The notes beneath the pieces are model-generated. The model worked only from the letters and a program-made list of their open reading frames with translations, made no database searches and was not told the origin of the DNA. Made by a program: the position numbers and the translations under genes. Below are positions 46,207-55,511 of a stretch of 64,000 nt of DNA, in pieces. The DNA is from Bacteroidota bacterium (GTDB taxonomy: Bacteria > Bacteroidota > Bacteroidia > Bacteroidales > SZUA-534), in assembly GCA_003250355.1 (NCBI GenBank), contig QKGS01000061.1, positions 1-64,000 on the forward strand, in the 5' to 3' direction. Each line of letters starts with the position of its first letter. Position 1 is the first letter of the stretch.

Positions 46207-47447
46207 TTGGGTTTTATTGTCAACCGAGCTTCGTCAATTAACTCATCAATAGTTGGTTTGTAATCATCCAAATCTTCATCGATTCTTGCCATTTCACGAA
46301 GTTTCCACTTGTTGATACGTTCAGCTCCAATTTCGGCCTGAGCATTTAGCACTTGCTTTGTGAAGTTTTTATTGTTTTCGAGTTCTTCTTCAAGTCGCAC
46401 TATACTTTTATGCTTTTCTATTTCAATAATCCGATGAGTTTTCTCTCTTATTCGGGCAATTTCTTGTTTTGAACTAGCAATGAGTCTTATTTCATGAAGA
46501 GCTAAAGTTTCATCGTAAACACCACGTTTTGAAATAAGCTTTACAAACATAGGACCTATTTCAATGCAAATAAACATGAATAAAATGAACCAACCTGTAT
46601 ATTTTATTCTGTCATTTTCCTGCGTAAGCTGTCCATATGCTTCAATACGAGCAAGAAAACCGGTTGAAGATTTTAGCACTTCACTTCCACTGTTTACTTG
46701 AATATCTTTCTTTTTGTTTAAAAATACAATTCGCTGCTTGTTATCTGCAATTAGTGGTAAAAGCCGGGCCTTCTCTTCATCGTAAAGCATATTTACTTTG
46801 TCGAATTGTTGTTTTTTTTCTCTATATACTGAACCTTTCCCGGTTTTTCCGGTAGGACTCCGACCTTCAGCCTCCTCAACAATCATTTCAAATAATTCTT
46901 TCCGTTGCTCCAACAAATCGTCGAGTGATTTCTGATACTTTATATTCTGTTGCTTTAACTCTTCAATTTCAGAGAATGATTTATTTACTATAACTTGGTA
47001 ATCATTAATTTTTAATTGACTTAACTTTTCAATTTGCCCGTTGATTTCAGATTCAAACAGTTTGAGTTCAAGGGGGCGGGAAATAACTACTGCTAGAAAA
47101 ATTGCTAAAATAAGTCTGGGACTAGCTGCAAATATTTCATTAACAATTCTGTTTTCTTTTTTTAAACTTGCAACTAAGTACCAGTCGAAAAAGAAAATTA
47201 ACACACCCCAAAAAATGCCAAACGCCAAAGCCAGCCATTTATTTTCAAATATTGTATAAAATGCATAACTACCACTCATTGATGCCATCAGACCAGTTAA
47301 AAAAACAATCATACCTATACCGAAAAATATGTTGTAGTCGGTAGGACATTTTTTTAATATATATAATCGTGCACCAGAGCACCAACAGAAAAAACGGTAT
47401 AGACCTTTTATCTCTTTAGAATGTACACTGTTATCATTTAATTCCAT
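46203..47447 (-). CDS. DUF4407 membrane protein
   Basis: A 414-residue protein. Four hydrophobic segments (about 40-65, 70-90, 108-125 and 278-300) surround a long charged coiled coil (about 130-270), the layout of DUF4407 proteins (FGIGMIVFLTGLMA, FFFDWYLVASL). A second charged helical tail follows. Function unknown; the fold suggests an inner-membrane protein with a large cytoplasmic coiled coil. It converges with plsY, overlapping by 4 bases. Confidence 0.8.
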   Translation of the reverse strand: MELNDNSVHSKEIKGLYRFFCWCSGARLYILKKCPTDYNIFFGIGMIVFLTGLMASMSGSYAFYTIFENKWLALAFGIFWGVLIFFFDWYLVASLKKENRIVNEIFAASPRLILAIFLAVVISRPLELKLFESEINGQIEKLSQLKINDYQVIVNKSFSEIEELKQQNIKYQKSLDDLLEQRKELFEMIVEEAEGRSPTGKTGKGSVYREKKQQFDKVNMLYDEEKARLLPLIADNKQRIVFLNKKKDIQVNSGSEVLKSSTGFLARIEAYGQLTQENDRIKYTGWFILFMFICIEIGPMFVKLISKRGVYDETLALHEIRLIASSKQEIARIREKTHRIIEIEKHKSIVRLEEELENNKNFTKQVLNAQAEIGAERINKWKLREMARIDEDLDDYKPTIDELIDEARLTIKPN

Positions 47448-47482
47448 GGCTATATGTTTTTAAGTTGCTAATACTAAAGTAC

Positions 47483-47514
47483 AAAAAAAGAGGCCATCCA
47501 AACAGGATGACCTC
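47483..47514 (-). terminator. Intrinsic terminator after the T9SS substrate gene
   Basis: On the minus strand GAGGTCATCC and GGATGGCCTC form a 10-bp stem (one G-U pair) with loop TGTTT, followed by seven T. It lies 27 bases after the stop of the gene at 47541-49832. Confidence 0.85.
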
Positions 47515-47540
47515 CAAACTATTTATTAATATGATAAGGT

Positions 47541-49832
47541 TTACTTTACAATTCTTTCAACCTTTACATTATTATCAGAAATGAGTCTAACGAAATAAAT
47601 TCCGCTAGCAAGAGCTGATGCATTATATGTTACACTATTAGATCCTTCAAAGAAAACTTCTCCGTTAACCACATTTGCAACAACAGTACCATTTACATTA
47701 ACAATATCAATAACAACTGCTCCTTCTGCTACTAATTCAAACTCAACAGTTAAATCAGCATCTACAATTGTAGGATAAACAATGAAATCATGTTTATTTT
47801 CGTTAAGAGATAATTTTCCACTTTTAGCAGCCGGTAGTTCAGCAACTTTTGTTAAAGTAAAATAGTCTAAATTCCATTGCCATGCACCTGCCGCTCCTAC
47901 ACTTTTAACCTGTACAGAACCATTATATGAACCATCAATTTCAATAGTATTTGCCGCTTTCAATGAAACAAAATTATCCCAGCTGCCATTATTCAATACA
48001 TTATCAACCATATCAAGATCTCCATAATCAACAGCAAAACCAATTTGTGCTCCATTCATAGGTGTACTAATGAAATATTCAACTTCATAAACTCCGCTTT
48101 GCATACCTTGAGGTAATGCATACGTAGCCCAATCGCCTGTTTGATTCCAGTTTATTGCAGCTCCATTACTTGCAGAACCAACCTGATATATATTAAATCC
48201 AGAATATGTTCCGGCAGTATAAGAAAAATTTTCTGCCTCAAAAATAATTGGTGCGTAAATAGTAGGATTTCCAACGGTTACGTTAAAAGATACAGAATAA
48301 TTGCCGTCTTCACTTGTGGCAGTTACAATAGCAGTACCCTCAGAAATTGCATGAAAATGATTTTCAACAATACCTGTTTGAGTAACAGGAGATGGTCCGC
48401 CACCATAAGTTAAAATTGTTCCCACAGACGCAACTTCAACAACCTCAGTATTACTTGAAACCCATGTTACATTTTGGTTTGCAGTAAAGTGTGGAGTAAA
48501 TTCCACTTTAACGCCCATTTGCCATTGATCAGGCTCAAGAGATATGATAGAGTCAGAGCCAAAAATTAAACCTTCAGCAGGAGTATTTAGCGGAGCTATT
48601 TTTGTAAATCTTATTTTATCAAGATTGCATACTATATTATTTGGGCTGCTGGCACTAAATACCATAGATGATGCATTTCTGCCATATTCAAAATTGATTT
48701 TAGGTCCTTGAACCCAAATATATTCTCCATTTGTATTAGGTAGTTCGCATGTATATACCGGTAATTGTTCAAATGTCCCGGTTTGCATTAATTCTATATT
48801 TAAAATAGAACCTACATTTTCAGTTTTTACAAGATACTCAGTTATATACTCTCCCGAATTTCCTGCAAATCTATTATAACTAGTATAATAATTAGGAGGA
48901 AAATACAAAAATGAAACAGGCTTACTTATTCCATTTGCAATTTGTACCGCTGTTCCTCCTCCATAAGATATCGGCATACCTAAAGTATACGGATTTGTAA
49001 CATCTTCTGCTTCAATTATAACAGTATGAGGTTTTATTACTGTTACATTAAAAGAAGTTACAAAACCTCCTTCTTGGCTAGTTACAGTAATTGTTGCTGT
49101 ACCTTCGGCAACTCCTGTAATATAGTTTTCAACTTTTCCTACCGGAATTATTGGAGTAGATCCACCACCAATAGTTTTAATATAACCTAGTGCTGGTACT
49201 TTCACTACATTTGTATCACTTGACACCCATGTCATATTTTGGTTTGTTGCAATTGCAGGTTGTGTTCCAACTTCAATGTAAAGAACCTCATCTTTATCTA
49301 TAGTTATTGGATTTTCAGAAGCAGTGTATATACTTTCAAGTGGAAAATTAAGTTCCCCAACTTTTGTTAACTTAATTTTATCAAGATTCCATTCCCAATG
49401 TCCGGTTGTGTTTCCAACACTAGCAATTTTAAATGAAAATACATCGCCTGAAATAACGTTAATAGGTTCTGAAACTACTTCATGAAAACTATCCCAACTA
49501 CCATTACTTGGAACTTGAGTTACTACTGATTCTTGATAAGTTGGTGAAACTACTGAAAATTCAACTGCAGCTCCGGTCATTGGTGTAGAAATATAATAAG
49601 TAATCACATACTGACCTGACGGATAGTTGTTTAACTGATACATTGCATAATCACCTGTTTGATTGTAATTAATTGCTGAGCCTCCGCTTGCACTTGCTAT
49701 CTGATATTTCTGAAACCCACCATAGGTTCCCGATGTCATAACATAGCTTTCTGCCTCAATGACAATTTGTGCATTTACTGATGCAATAACACATAATGCA
49801 ACAAATGCACTTAAAAAAAACTTTTTAATCAT
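47541..49832 (-). CDS. Secreted multi-module carbohydrate-binding protein with T9SS sorting domain
   Basis: A 763-residue protein with a signal peptide (1-21). Three CBM6-like modules (22-157, 270-411, 528-662; for example IVIEAESYVMTSGTYGGFQKY and INYNQTGDYAMYQL) alternate with two Big_2-like domains (164-266, 421-522; TWVSSDTNVVKV ... GTATITVTSQEGG). The C-terminus (about 685-763) is a type A T9SS sorting domain (VYPTIVDADLTVEF, GIYFVRLISDNNVKVERIVK). Modules 1 and 3 are very alike; module 2 is divergent. No catalytic domain is present, so it probably binds polysaccharide at the cell surface, perhaps marine galactans. A terminator follows at 47483-47514. Confidence 0.85.
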   Translation of the reverse strand: MIKKFFLSAFVALCVIASVNAQIVIEAESYVMTSGTYGGFQKYQIASASGGSAINYNQTGDYAMYQLNNYPSGQYVITYYISTPMTGAAVEFSVVSPTYQESVVTQVPSNGSWDSFHEVVSEPINVISGDVFSFKIASVGNTTGHWEWNLDKIKLTKVGELNFPLESIYTASENPITIDKDEVLYIEVGTQPAIATNQNMTWVSSDTNVVKVPALGYIKTIGGGSTPIIPVGKVENYITGVAEGTATITVTSQEGGFVTSFNVTVIKPHTVIIEAEDVTNPYTLGMPISYGGGTAVQIANGISKPVSFLYFPPNYYTSYNRFAGNSGEYITEYLVKTENVGSILNIELMQTGTFEQLPVYTCELPNTNGEYIWVQGPKINFEYGRNASSMVFSASSPNNIVCNLDKIRFTKIAPLNTPAEGLIFGSDSIISLEPDQWQMGVKVEFTPHFTANQNVTWVSSNTEVVEVASVGTILTYGGGPSPVTQTGIVENHFHAISEGTAIVTATSEDGNYSVSFNVTVGNPTIYAPIIFEAENFSYTAGTYSGFNIYQVGSASNGAAINWNQTGDWATYALPQGMQSGVYEVEYFISTPMNGAQIGFAVDYGDLDMVDNVLNNGSWDNFVSLKAANTIEIDGSYNGSVQVKSVGAAGAWQWNLDYFTLTKVAELPAAKSGKLSLNENKHDFIVYPTIVDADLTVEFELVAEGAVVIDIVNVNGTVVANVVNGEVFFEGSNSVTYNASALASGIYFVRLISDNNVKVERIVK

Positions 49833-50175
49833 TTTTAAATAAATAAATTGTTAATAGTAGATAATAGATAATTAATTTCAATACAAAACAAATCCTAACT
49901 ATAATCAGAATTATCCTTAATAAAACAGACCAATCGCTATGAAACTATAACAGTAATCTATTTCTTAAAAATTAATTATCAAATATTAGTATTTGAATGG
50001 TTTTGAAAAACATGACAAACCTATAAAAAAGAGCAATACAAATATTCAATTATCAAAATTTAAATTGGGAAAAGTTATTTGCTAAAATATTCGCTATTAA
50101 TATTATACATAACTATCAGACTGCAATAATCTGATTATTATTTATTTGCGTTTTACTATAATACAATAGATTAGA
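49833..50175. other. Non-coding gap with no evident gene
   Basis: 343 very AT-rich bases upstream of the carbohydrate-binding protein, which should contain its promoter. I see no conserved gene or strong inverted repeat. Confidence 0.5.
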
Positions 50176-50373
50176 ATGCAAACCTTTCCGTATAATGTCA
50201 TTTCTTTACATGATTTACATCATAAAATTTTGAATACGAAAGGATTGCTTTTAATTACACAAAATATCAATATACAGGAAGGGGTGAATGTATCTTACCT
50301 GCCAGATGGCTTATACTTTTATGTGATTGAAAGTATTAAGGGGGTAAAATCGGGAGTGTTTGTTAAATGGTAA
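50176..50373 (+). pseudogene. Orphan T9SS sorting-domain fragment
   Basis: A 65-codon frame whose second half (QEGVNVSYLPDGLYFYVIES then KGVKSGVFVKW) matches the end of a T9SS type A C-terminal sorting domain: the x-L-x-x-G-x-Y-x-Y-x-I strand and the terminal K-V-K/F-V-K strand. There is no signal peptide and nothing that could be the rest of the secreted protein upstream. I infer the tail of a lost T9SS substrate gene. Confidence 0.5.
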
Positions 50374-50424
50374 ATAAAATTTATATATTCACATATTTTA
50401 TTATTCATAAAAAATTATAAACAT

Positions 50425-51345
50425 ATGAAGTTTTTAACTTTACAGATACTTGTTTTGGTTTTATCTGTAATAATGTATTCTTGTGCTCCCAAAGTTGTAA
50501 CCACTGTAAGTAAGAGTTACCCAACACTAAGTTTTAACGACAATGTAGCGGTTTATAGTTTGCAGGAAAACAAACCGGCTCAATCGGAAGTTATTGGTGT
50601 TGTAAAAGTTAGCGATTCCGGATTTACTATAAAATGCAATTATGAAACCGTTATAGAAAAAGCAAAACTCGAAGCTCGTAAAATGGGTGGGAATGCTTTG
50701 AAAATAATAAACCATAAAAAACCTGATTTAATTAGTACTTGTCATAGAATTGAAGCCGAAGTTTTAGTTTGTAATGAGACCGTTTTATTCCCGAATATTA
50801 CAGCTAAAAATATATCGGATAGTATTACTGTTCAAAATATAAACAGTGATTTGAATTACGCCACATTTCATATATACAGATTATCGGGTATGGGTATGGC
50901 AGTTAGCTATGACCTTCATTTAGGCGACTCATCTATTTGTAGGGTAAAAAATAACTGAAAAAAAACTGTACGCATTTATGATAAGGACGGATACAATTCA
51001 ATATGGGCTAGCACAGAAGCAAAAAGTGAACTGCCTGTTAATATTGAGTTTGGTAAGGAGTACTATATTCGTTGTGCAGTTACTACGGGTATTATGGTTG
51101 GCAGACCCGACATTAACCTTGTAGATGAGAATACAGGTAAAGCTGAGTTTAATGCAATAAAAGCTTCAAAAAATGAGACCAAAGATTTATTATTTCTTAC
51201 CGACGGACGTATTGTAGAATGTGATATAACCGGCGAAGATGATATTAATATATTTATTAATATAAAAAGAGATAGTAAGCTGATTAAAACACAAATGCCT
51301 AAAGTTCAAATAAAAGAAGTTGTAAAACTTAGAGATGACGCCTAA
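50425..51345 (+). pseudogene. Lipoprotein gene interrupted by an in-frame TGA
   Basis: The frame starts with a lipoprotein signal (VIMYSC, Cys20) and reads to codon 177 (VKNN), where TGA at 50956-50958 stops it. The same frame continues without another stop to 51345 (KKTVRIYDKDGYNSIW ... KLRDDA), giving a 306-codon gene. The second part includes a small beta domain typical of DUF2846-like lipoproteins, where a K-N-x-K-K-T-V-R type strand would be expected at the junction. One base change (for example TCA to TGA) explains it. The first 177 residues may still be made as a truncated lipoprotein. Confidence 0.6.
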
Positions 51346-51436
51346 ACAAATCTTATTCCAATTATATATATCATAATTTGAGGCTTTAACAATATCACAA
51401 AACTATTTAAAAGTAAAAAAAAACTTATTCTTCTTT

Positions 51437-52303
51437 TTGCCAATTCTTTTGCTTATGGCAAATGCCGCTTTATCGCAAGATATTATTGTTACCAATAATG
51501 CTGACTCTATTAATTGTAAAATTACAAGTATAAAGCCTGATTATATTTACTTTACGTATAACCACAAAGGCGATGTTCGCAATACTTTGTTATCGACATC
51601 AAATGTTACGTATTATAAATTTAACTACTATCAGAAAAGTGAGATTCCTGCCGAATCACTCCCTTTGTATAATAAAAATACAAATCAGATTCGCTTTGCG
51701 CTAAATGGAGGCTATATGTACCGTACAGCAAAGGCTGCCGATAATACCGATGCAATACTTAAAGAATATATCAGTAACTTAAAAAAAGGTTATTGCATAG
51801 GAGCTGAATTTAATTATTTCTTTAACGATTTTTTTGCATTGGGCTTATTGTATTCGTACAGCAATAGCAATGGAAGTTTATATCACATACTTTACGGCCC
51901 AATGAGCGATAATCAAACTATACACTACATTGGACCTTCGTATACTATGCGTATTTACGATAAAAACAAAAAGAATGCTTTCTATTCAAGTTTATCGTTA
52001 GGTTATACTTTATTTATAAATAAAACATCGTACATAATGAAACCAGATATGTTATCATCGTATTATTATATATTTGATGGTGTTCATTCCGGTAGTTCAG
52101 CTGGTGTTTATTTGAGTTTGGGTTACGACTTTGCTCTTACCGATGGTCTTTCACTTGGTTTACAGGCTGCCATGGTTAGCGGAACCATTACCAAGCTTAC
52201 TATTGAAGACAAAGCTAATACTGAAACATTAAACCTTAATAGCGATGAATATATTAATCTCGGACGTTTTGAACTAACTGTAGGATTAAGATTTGTGAAA
52301 TAA
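51437..52303 (+). CDS. Outer-membrane beta-barrel protein with unclear start
   Basis: About 288 residues from the TTG at 51437. The start LPILLLMANAALSQ is the core and cleavage site of a signal peptide but lacks the basic N-region. The in-frame codons just upstream supply it (V-K-K-N-L-F-F-F), but the codon at the natural start position (51413) is GTA, not ATG/GTG. The mature protein begins with a short domain (TNNADSINCKITSIKPDYIYF) common in Bacteroidota envelope proteins, then a barrel (YCIGAEFNYFFNDFFALGLLYSY ends in FELTVGLRFVK). The start codon may be mutated or non-canonical. Confidence 0.6.
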   Translation: MPILLLMANAALSQDIIVTNNADSINCKITSIKPDYIYFTYNHKGDVRNTLLSTSNVTYYKFNYYQKSEIPAESLPLYNKNTNQIRFALNGGYMYRTAKAADNTDAILKEYISNLKKGYCIGAEFNYFFNDFFALGLLYSYSNSNGSLYHILYGPMSDNQTIHYIGPSYTMRIYDKNKKNAFYSSLSLGYTLFINKTSYIMKPDMLSSYYYIFDGVHSGSSAGVYLSLGYDFALTDGLSLGLQAAMVSGTITKLTIEDKANTETLNLNSDEYINLGRFELTVGLRFVK

Positions 52304-52382
52304 AAAATGTAGAATTAATATAATTTTGACATTTGTATTACTCTTTTTCATTTCGTAATTTAATGGTTTAAATTCGGCAGTC

Positions 52383-53552
52383 ATGAAATATATTAAAGCA
52401 ATTTTAATAATAGTTTCAATTCTGTTTTCATCGCAAATTTTTTCACAGATAGATAGGGAAATACTTGCATTTGTCGACAGTACTGAAATAAAAATAAACA
52501 ACGGGCGTAAGCTTCTTGTAAAGTATATTGAAGAGAAAAATTTCGATAAAGCCCGACAGGTTTACGATTATCTTATAAATATTGATGGTAACAATAATTG
52601 TTCAGCATTTTATTACGACGAAGAACTGTACGTTACTGCAATAATAAACAAGTGGGACAGATGGATTGAACTTGCAACAGGTGTTGAAAAGTACAATAAA
52701 ACAGTGTGTTACAACAATGTTTTTAATATTGAGCCATCGTTGTATAATTTTATAAAATACAATGTTGGAGAGATAAAGAACAGTACATCACAGCTTGAAC
52801 CCGAAGATAAAGAGATCATAAATATTTATCTTATTCTGTTGGAATCGGGTCAGGTAAACGAAAGCTACAACACAGCATTGCGAAGTTATAAATCAACATA
52901 TGCCAAATCGAAGTATCAAAAATTTATGACACTATATCTCCCCGGCATTCAGCGCAAAGGCTCATATGGTTTTGTAATAGGTGCCGGATATATTCACCCA
53001 ACATATAATTTGTATCATTATTTCCGACCCAATACTACATTTCATATGGGTATGGATTTTAACGTTGGAAAAGTATATACCTCGCTTTATATAAACGGTG
53101 GTTCGCTCTATTTCGACAATGAACTTACCGTAACATCGGCCGGAAGGTTTGTTGACCTTGAACGGGGCAACCAGTTTTCGTATTTCGAAGGTGGAGTAGC
53201 AGGGGGGTATTTTTTTGTTAGAAATGAGAAGTTTCATGTAGCACCTTATGCTCTAATTGGAGGTTGTTCGCTAGAAAGTAACCTGTATAGACCCGAACTC
53301 GATATGGAAGACTATGAATTTGAAGTATTTAATTCATTTATATGTGGATTGGGTGTACATACCGAATTTAAGTTTGCAGGTTACGATTTCAGCAGCCGAA
53401 GTGTTTATGGCTATGAATACCGTATGAAGCACCATTTTAGTATAAAACTCGATATTGGATACAATTACATAACCAAGCATACTAACTCTGTTTTTGCCGG
53501 CGATATTATTTATATTAAACCTGCACTGGTTTGGGGTATTGGCGATTTTTAA
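52383..53552 (+). CDS. Exported protein with helical and barrel domains
   Basis: A 389-residue protein with a signal peptide (1-22, ending QIFSQ). Residues about 25-185 are helical and TPR-like (RKLLVKYIEEKNFDKARQVYDYL). The C-terminal half (about 198-389) is a membrane beta-barrel (SYGFVIGAGYIHPTYNLYHYF ... YIKPALVWGIGDF). It may sit in the outer membrane with a periplasmic helical domain. It follows another barrel gene by 79 bases; function unknown. Confidence 0.65.
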   Translation: MKYIKAILIIVSILFSSQIFSQIDREILAFVDSTEIKINNGRKLLVKYIEEKNFDKARQVYDYLINIDGNNNCSAFYYDEELYVTAIINKWDRWIELATGVEKYNKTVCYNNVFNIEPSLYNFIKYNVGEIKNSTSQLEPEDKEIINIYLILLESGQVNESYNTALRSYKSTYAKSKYQKFMTLYLPGIQRKGSYGFVIGAGYIHPTYNLYHYFRPNTTFHMGMDFNVGKVYTSLYINGGSLYFDNELTVTSAGRFVDLERGNQFSYFEGGVAGGYFFVRNEKFHVAPYALIGGCSLESNLYRPELDMEDYEFEVFNSFICGLGVHTEFKFAGYDFSSRSVYGYEYRMKHHFSIKLDIGYNYITKHTNSVFAGDIIYIKPALVWGIGDF

Positions 53553-53638
53553 AAAGTTAATGCATTGTCGTTATTAATATGTTCTAAAGTTAATCTATCA
53601 TACTATTAAATTATTAACTTTTCCCCAACAATCATTTT

Positions 53639-53686
53639 AAAAGTAAATATTACTTTTTATATTGCAATCGTTTTACCAAAAACGAT
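53639..53686 (+). promoter_or_regulatory. Two palindromes in front of the galactose operon
   Basis: AAAAGTAA (53639-53646) pairs with TTACTTTT (53650-53657), and ATCGTTTT (53667-53674) pairs exactly with AAAACGAT (53679-53686), ending 3 bases before the regulator's ATG. The first palindrome overlaps a -7-like TACTTTTT. They are good candidate operators for the Nudix-fold regulator encoded just downstream. Confidence 0.5.
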
Positions 53687-53689
53687 ATT

Positions 53690-54385
53690 ATGCAAAATAT
53701 GCAAAGGATTTATCAGAATCCGCCTACACACTTGGTAGCAGTAGACTGTATTATCTTTGGTTACGAACAAGAAGATTTGAAGCTGTTACTGTTCAAACGA
53801 CAGTTGCCACCGGCTCAGGGAGAGTGGTCTCTTATTGGTGGCTGGGTCAATGAAGACTGCACCGTAGAACAAGCCAACCAACATGTACTAAAAACACTTA
53901 CCGGACTAGAGGGAATACCTATGGAGCAGGTTAGTATTTATTCAAAACCCGATCGTGACCCCGGAGGTAGGGTAATAAGTATATCATTCTATGCACTTAT
54001 TAATGTTCAGGAAAAAGGGAAAGAACTCGAAAAACAGTTTGGCGCAGAATGGTTTTCCGTTAAGGAATTACCAAACCTCATATTTGACCATAATGAAATG
54101 GTTGCCGATGCACTAAGAAAACTCAGGTTCGATGGTTCTAAAACGTTATTGGGGCATGGCTTATTGAATGAAGAATTTACCTTATCGCAATTACGCAGTT
54201 TATATAACAGCATTTACGACAAGGAATTTGATCCGGGTAACTTCCGTAAAAAAATACTTTCACTAAAGGTTTTGGAAAGGCTCAATAAAAAAGACTTTTC
54301 GGAATCGAAGAAAGGGGCATTTTACTATAAGTATAAGCCTGACAATGAGATAGAATACAATGAAAGAATTGTGAATTTAAAATAA
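53690..54385 (+). CDS. Nudix-fold transcriptional regulator of the galactose operon
   Basis: A 231-residue protein: Nudix-like domain (about 10-145) and a C-terminal winged helix (about 150-231, FTLSQLRSLYNSIY, NFRKKILSLKVLERL), the layout of NrtR and of AraR-type regulators in Bacteroides. The Nudix box G-x5-E-x7-REUxEExGU is degenerate: residues 50-73 read GGWVNEDCTVEQANQHVLKT then LTGL, so the catalytic R-E and E-E are lost. It is therefore a sensor, not a hydrolase. Being first before galT, it most likely senses a galactose-pathway intermediate. Only 18 bases separate it from galT. Confidence 0.8.
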   Translation: MQNMQRIYQNPPTHLVAVDCIIFGYEQEDLKLLLFKRQLPPAQGEWSLIGGWVNEDCTVEQANQHVLKTLTGLEGIPMEQVSIYSKPDRDPGGRVISISFYALINVQEKGKELEKQFGAEWFSVKELPNLIFDHNEMVADALRKLRFDGSKTLLGHGLLNEEFTLSQLRSLYNSIYDKEFDPGNFRKKILSLKVLERLNKKDFSESKKGAFYYKYKPDNEIEYNERIVNLK

Positions 54386-54403
54386 ATAATTACTATTAAT
54401 AAA

Positions 54404-55444
54404 ATGATTGATTACACAGAACATCCACACAAGAGATTTAATCCACTCACAAAAGAATGGGTATTAGTATCGCCACACCGTGCAAAACGTCCATGGCAAG
54501 GTCAAACCGAGAAGAATACTGAAGAGCAGCTTCCAAGTTACGACCCTAAGTGTTACTTATGTCCCGGTAATGAACGTGCAACCGGTGGTAATGTAAACGA
54601 TAAGTACACCGATACTTTCGTATTTACCAACGATTACAGCGCTTTATTACAAGATACACCTGAGGGTGAATTGAACGACGGTTTATTTGTTGCTAAGGCT
54701 GAGCGCGGTATGGCTCGTGTCATTTGTTTCTCACCTGACCATAGCTTAACTATTCCTGAAATGTCAGTTGATGCTATCAGAAAAGTAGTTGATGTATGGG
54801 CTAACGAGTACACTGAGTTAGGTAAAAAAGATTTTATTAACCACGTACAAATATTCGAAAATAAAGGTGCTGTTATGGGATGTAGTAATCCTCACCCTCA
54901 CGGGCAAATCTGGTCACAGTCATCACTACCTAACGAAGTACAAAAAGAACAAAACAGTCAAAAAGAATATTACGATAAAAACGGCACACAACTTTTGTCC
55001 GATTATGTAAAAGCAGAATTGGACAAACAAGAGCGCATTGTTGTTGAAAATGACACTTTTGTTGCGTTAGTTCCTTTTTGGGCTATTTGGCCGTTTGAAA
55101 CTATGATTCTCCCTAAGCGTGCAGTACAATCGGTTAAAGATTTAACTGATGCAGAAAAAACCGATTTCGCAGATATTTACAAGAAACTTACTACTAAGTA
55201 CGATAACTTGTTTGAAGTATCGTTTCCTTATTCGGCAGGTATTCACCAGGCTCCAACCGATGGTCAGAACCACCCTGAGTGGTATATGCATATGCATTTT
55301 TATCCACCATTGTTGCGCTCGGCTACCGTTAAGAAATTCATGGTAGGTTATGAAATGATGGCAAACGCACAGCGCGATATTACTGCAGAGCAAAGTGCAG
55401 CACGTTTAAGAGATTTACCATTAGTACATTATAAACAAAAATAA
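54404..55444 (+). CDS. galT: Galactose-1-phosphate uridylyltransferase
   Basis: A 346-residue protein. The HPH nucleophile motif lies at H164-P-H166-G-Q168 ([10 protein letters not shown]), with the same numbering as E. coli GalT. Zinc-ligand cysteines are C50 and C53 (KCYLC), and H113 is in PDH. Known reaction: UDP-glucose + galactose-1-phosphate to glucose-1-phosphate + UDP-galactose, the middle step of the Leloir pathway in the cytoplasm. It follows the regulator directly and precedes galE across a palindrome-containing gap. Confidence 0.97.
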   Translation: MIDYTEHPHKRFNPLTKEWVLVSPHRAKRPWQGQTEKNTEEQLPSYDPKCYLCPGNERATGGNVNDKYTDTFVFTNDYSALLQDTPEGELNDGLFVAKAERGMARVICFSPDHSLTIPEMSVDAIRKVVDVWANEYTELGKKDFINHVQIFENKGAVMGCSNPHPHGQIWSQSSLPNEVQKEQNSQKEYYDKNGTQLLSDYVKAELDKQERIVVENDTFVALVPFWAIWPFETMILPKRAVQSVKDLTDAEKTDFADIYKKLTTKYDNLFEVSFPYSAGIHQAPTDGQNHPEWYMHMHFYPPLLRSATVKKFMVGYEMMANAQRDITAEQSAARLRDLPLVHYKQK

Positions 55445-55450
55445 TTTATG

Positions 55451-55493
55451 GTAGAGGCGCAAAATTTTGCGCCTGTACTGCTTTTGCAGTACA
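55451..55493. repeat. Double palindrome between galT and galE (REP-like)
   Basis: GGCGCAAAATTTTGCGCC (55456-55473) is a perfect 18-bp palindrome preceded by GTAGA, the form of a repeat commonly scattered in Bacteroidota genomes. It is followed immediately by TGTACTGC-TTTT-GCAGTACA (55474-55493), a perfect hairpin. Neither is followed by a T-tract. Confidence 0.7.
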
Positions 55494-55511
55494 ATATCAT
55501 AAATTAATAAT

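Noticed and set aside
50956-50958. In-frame TGA read as selenocysteine
   Set aside because: No selenoprotein family resemblance and no convincing stem-loop; a nonsense change next to an A-run is simpler.
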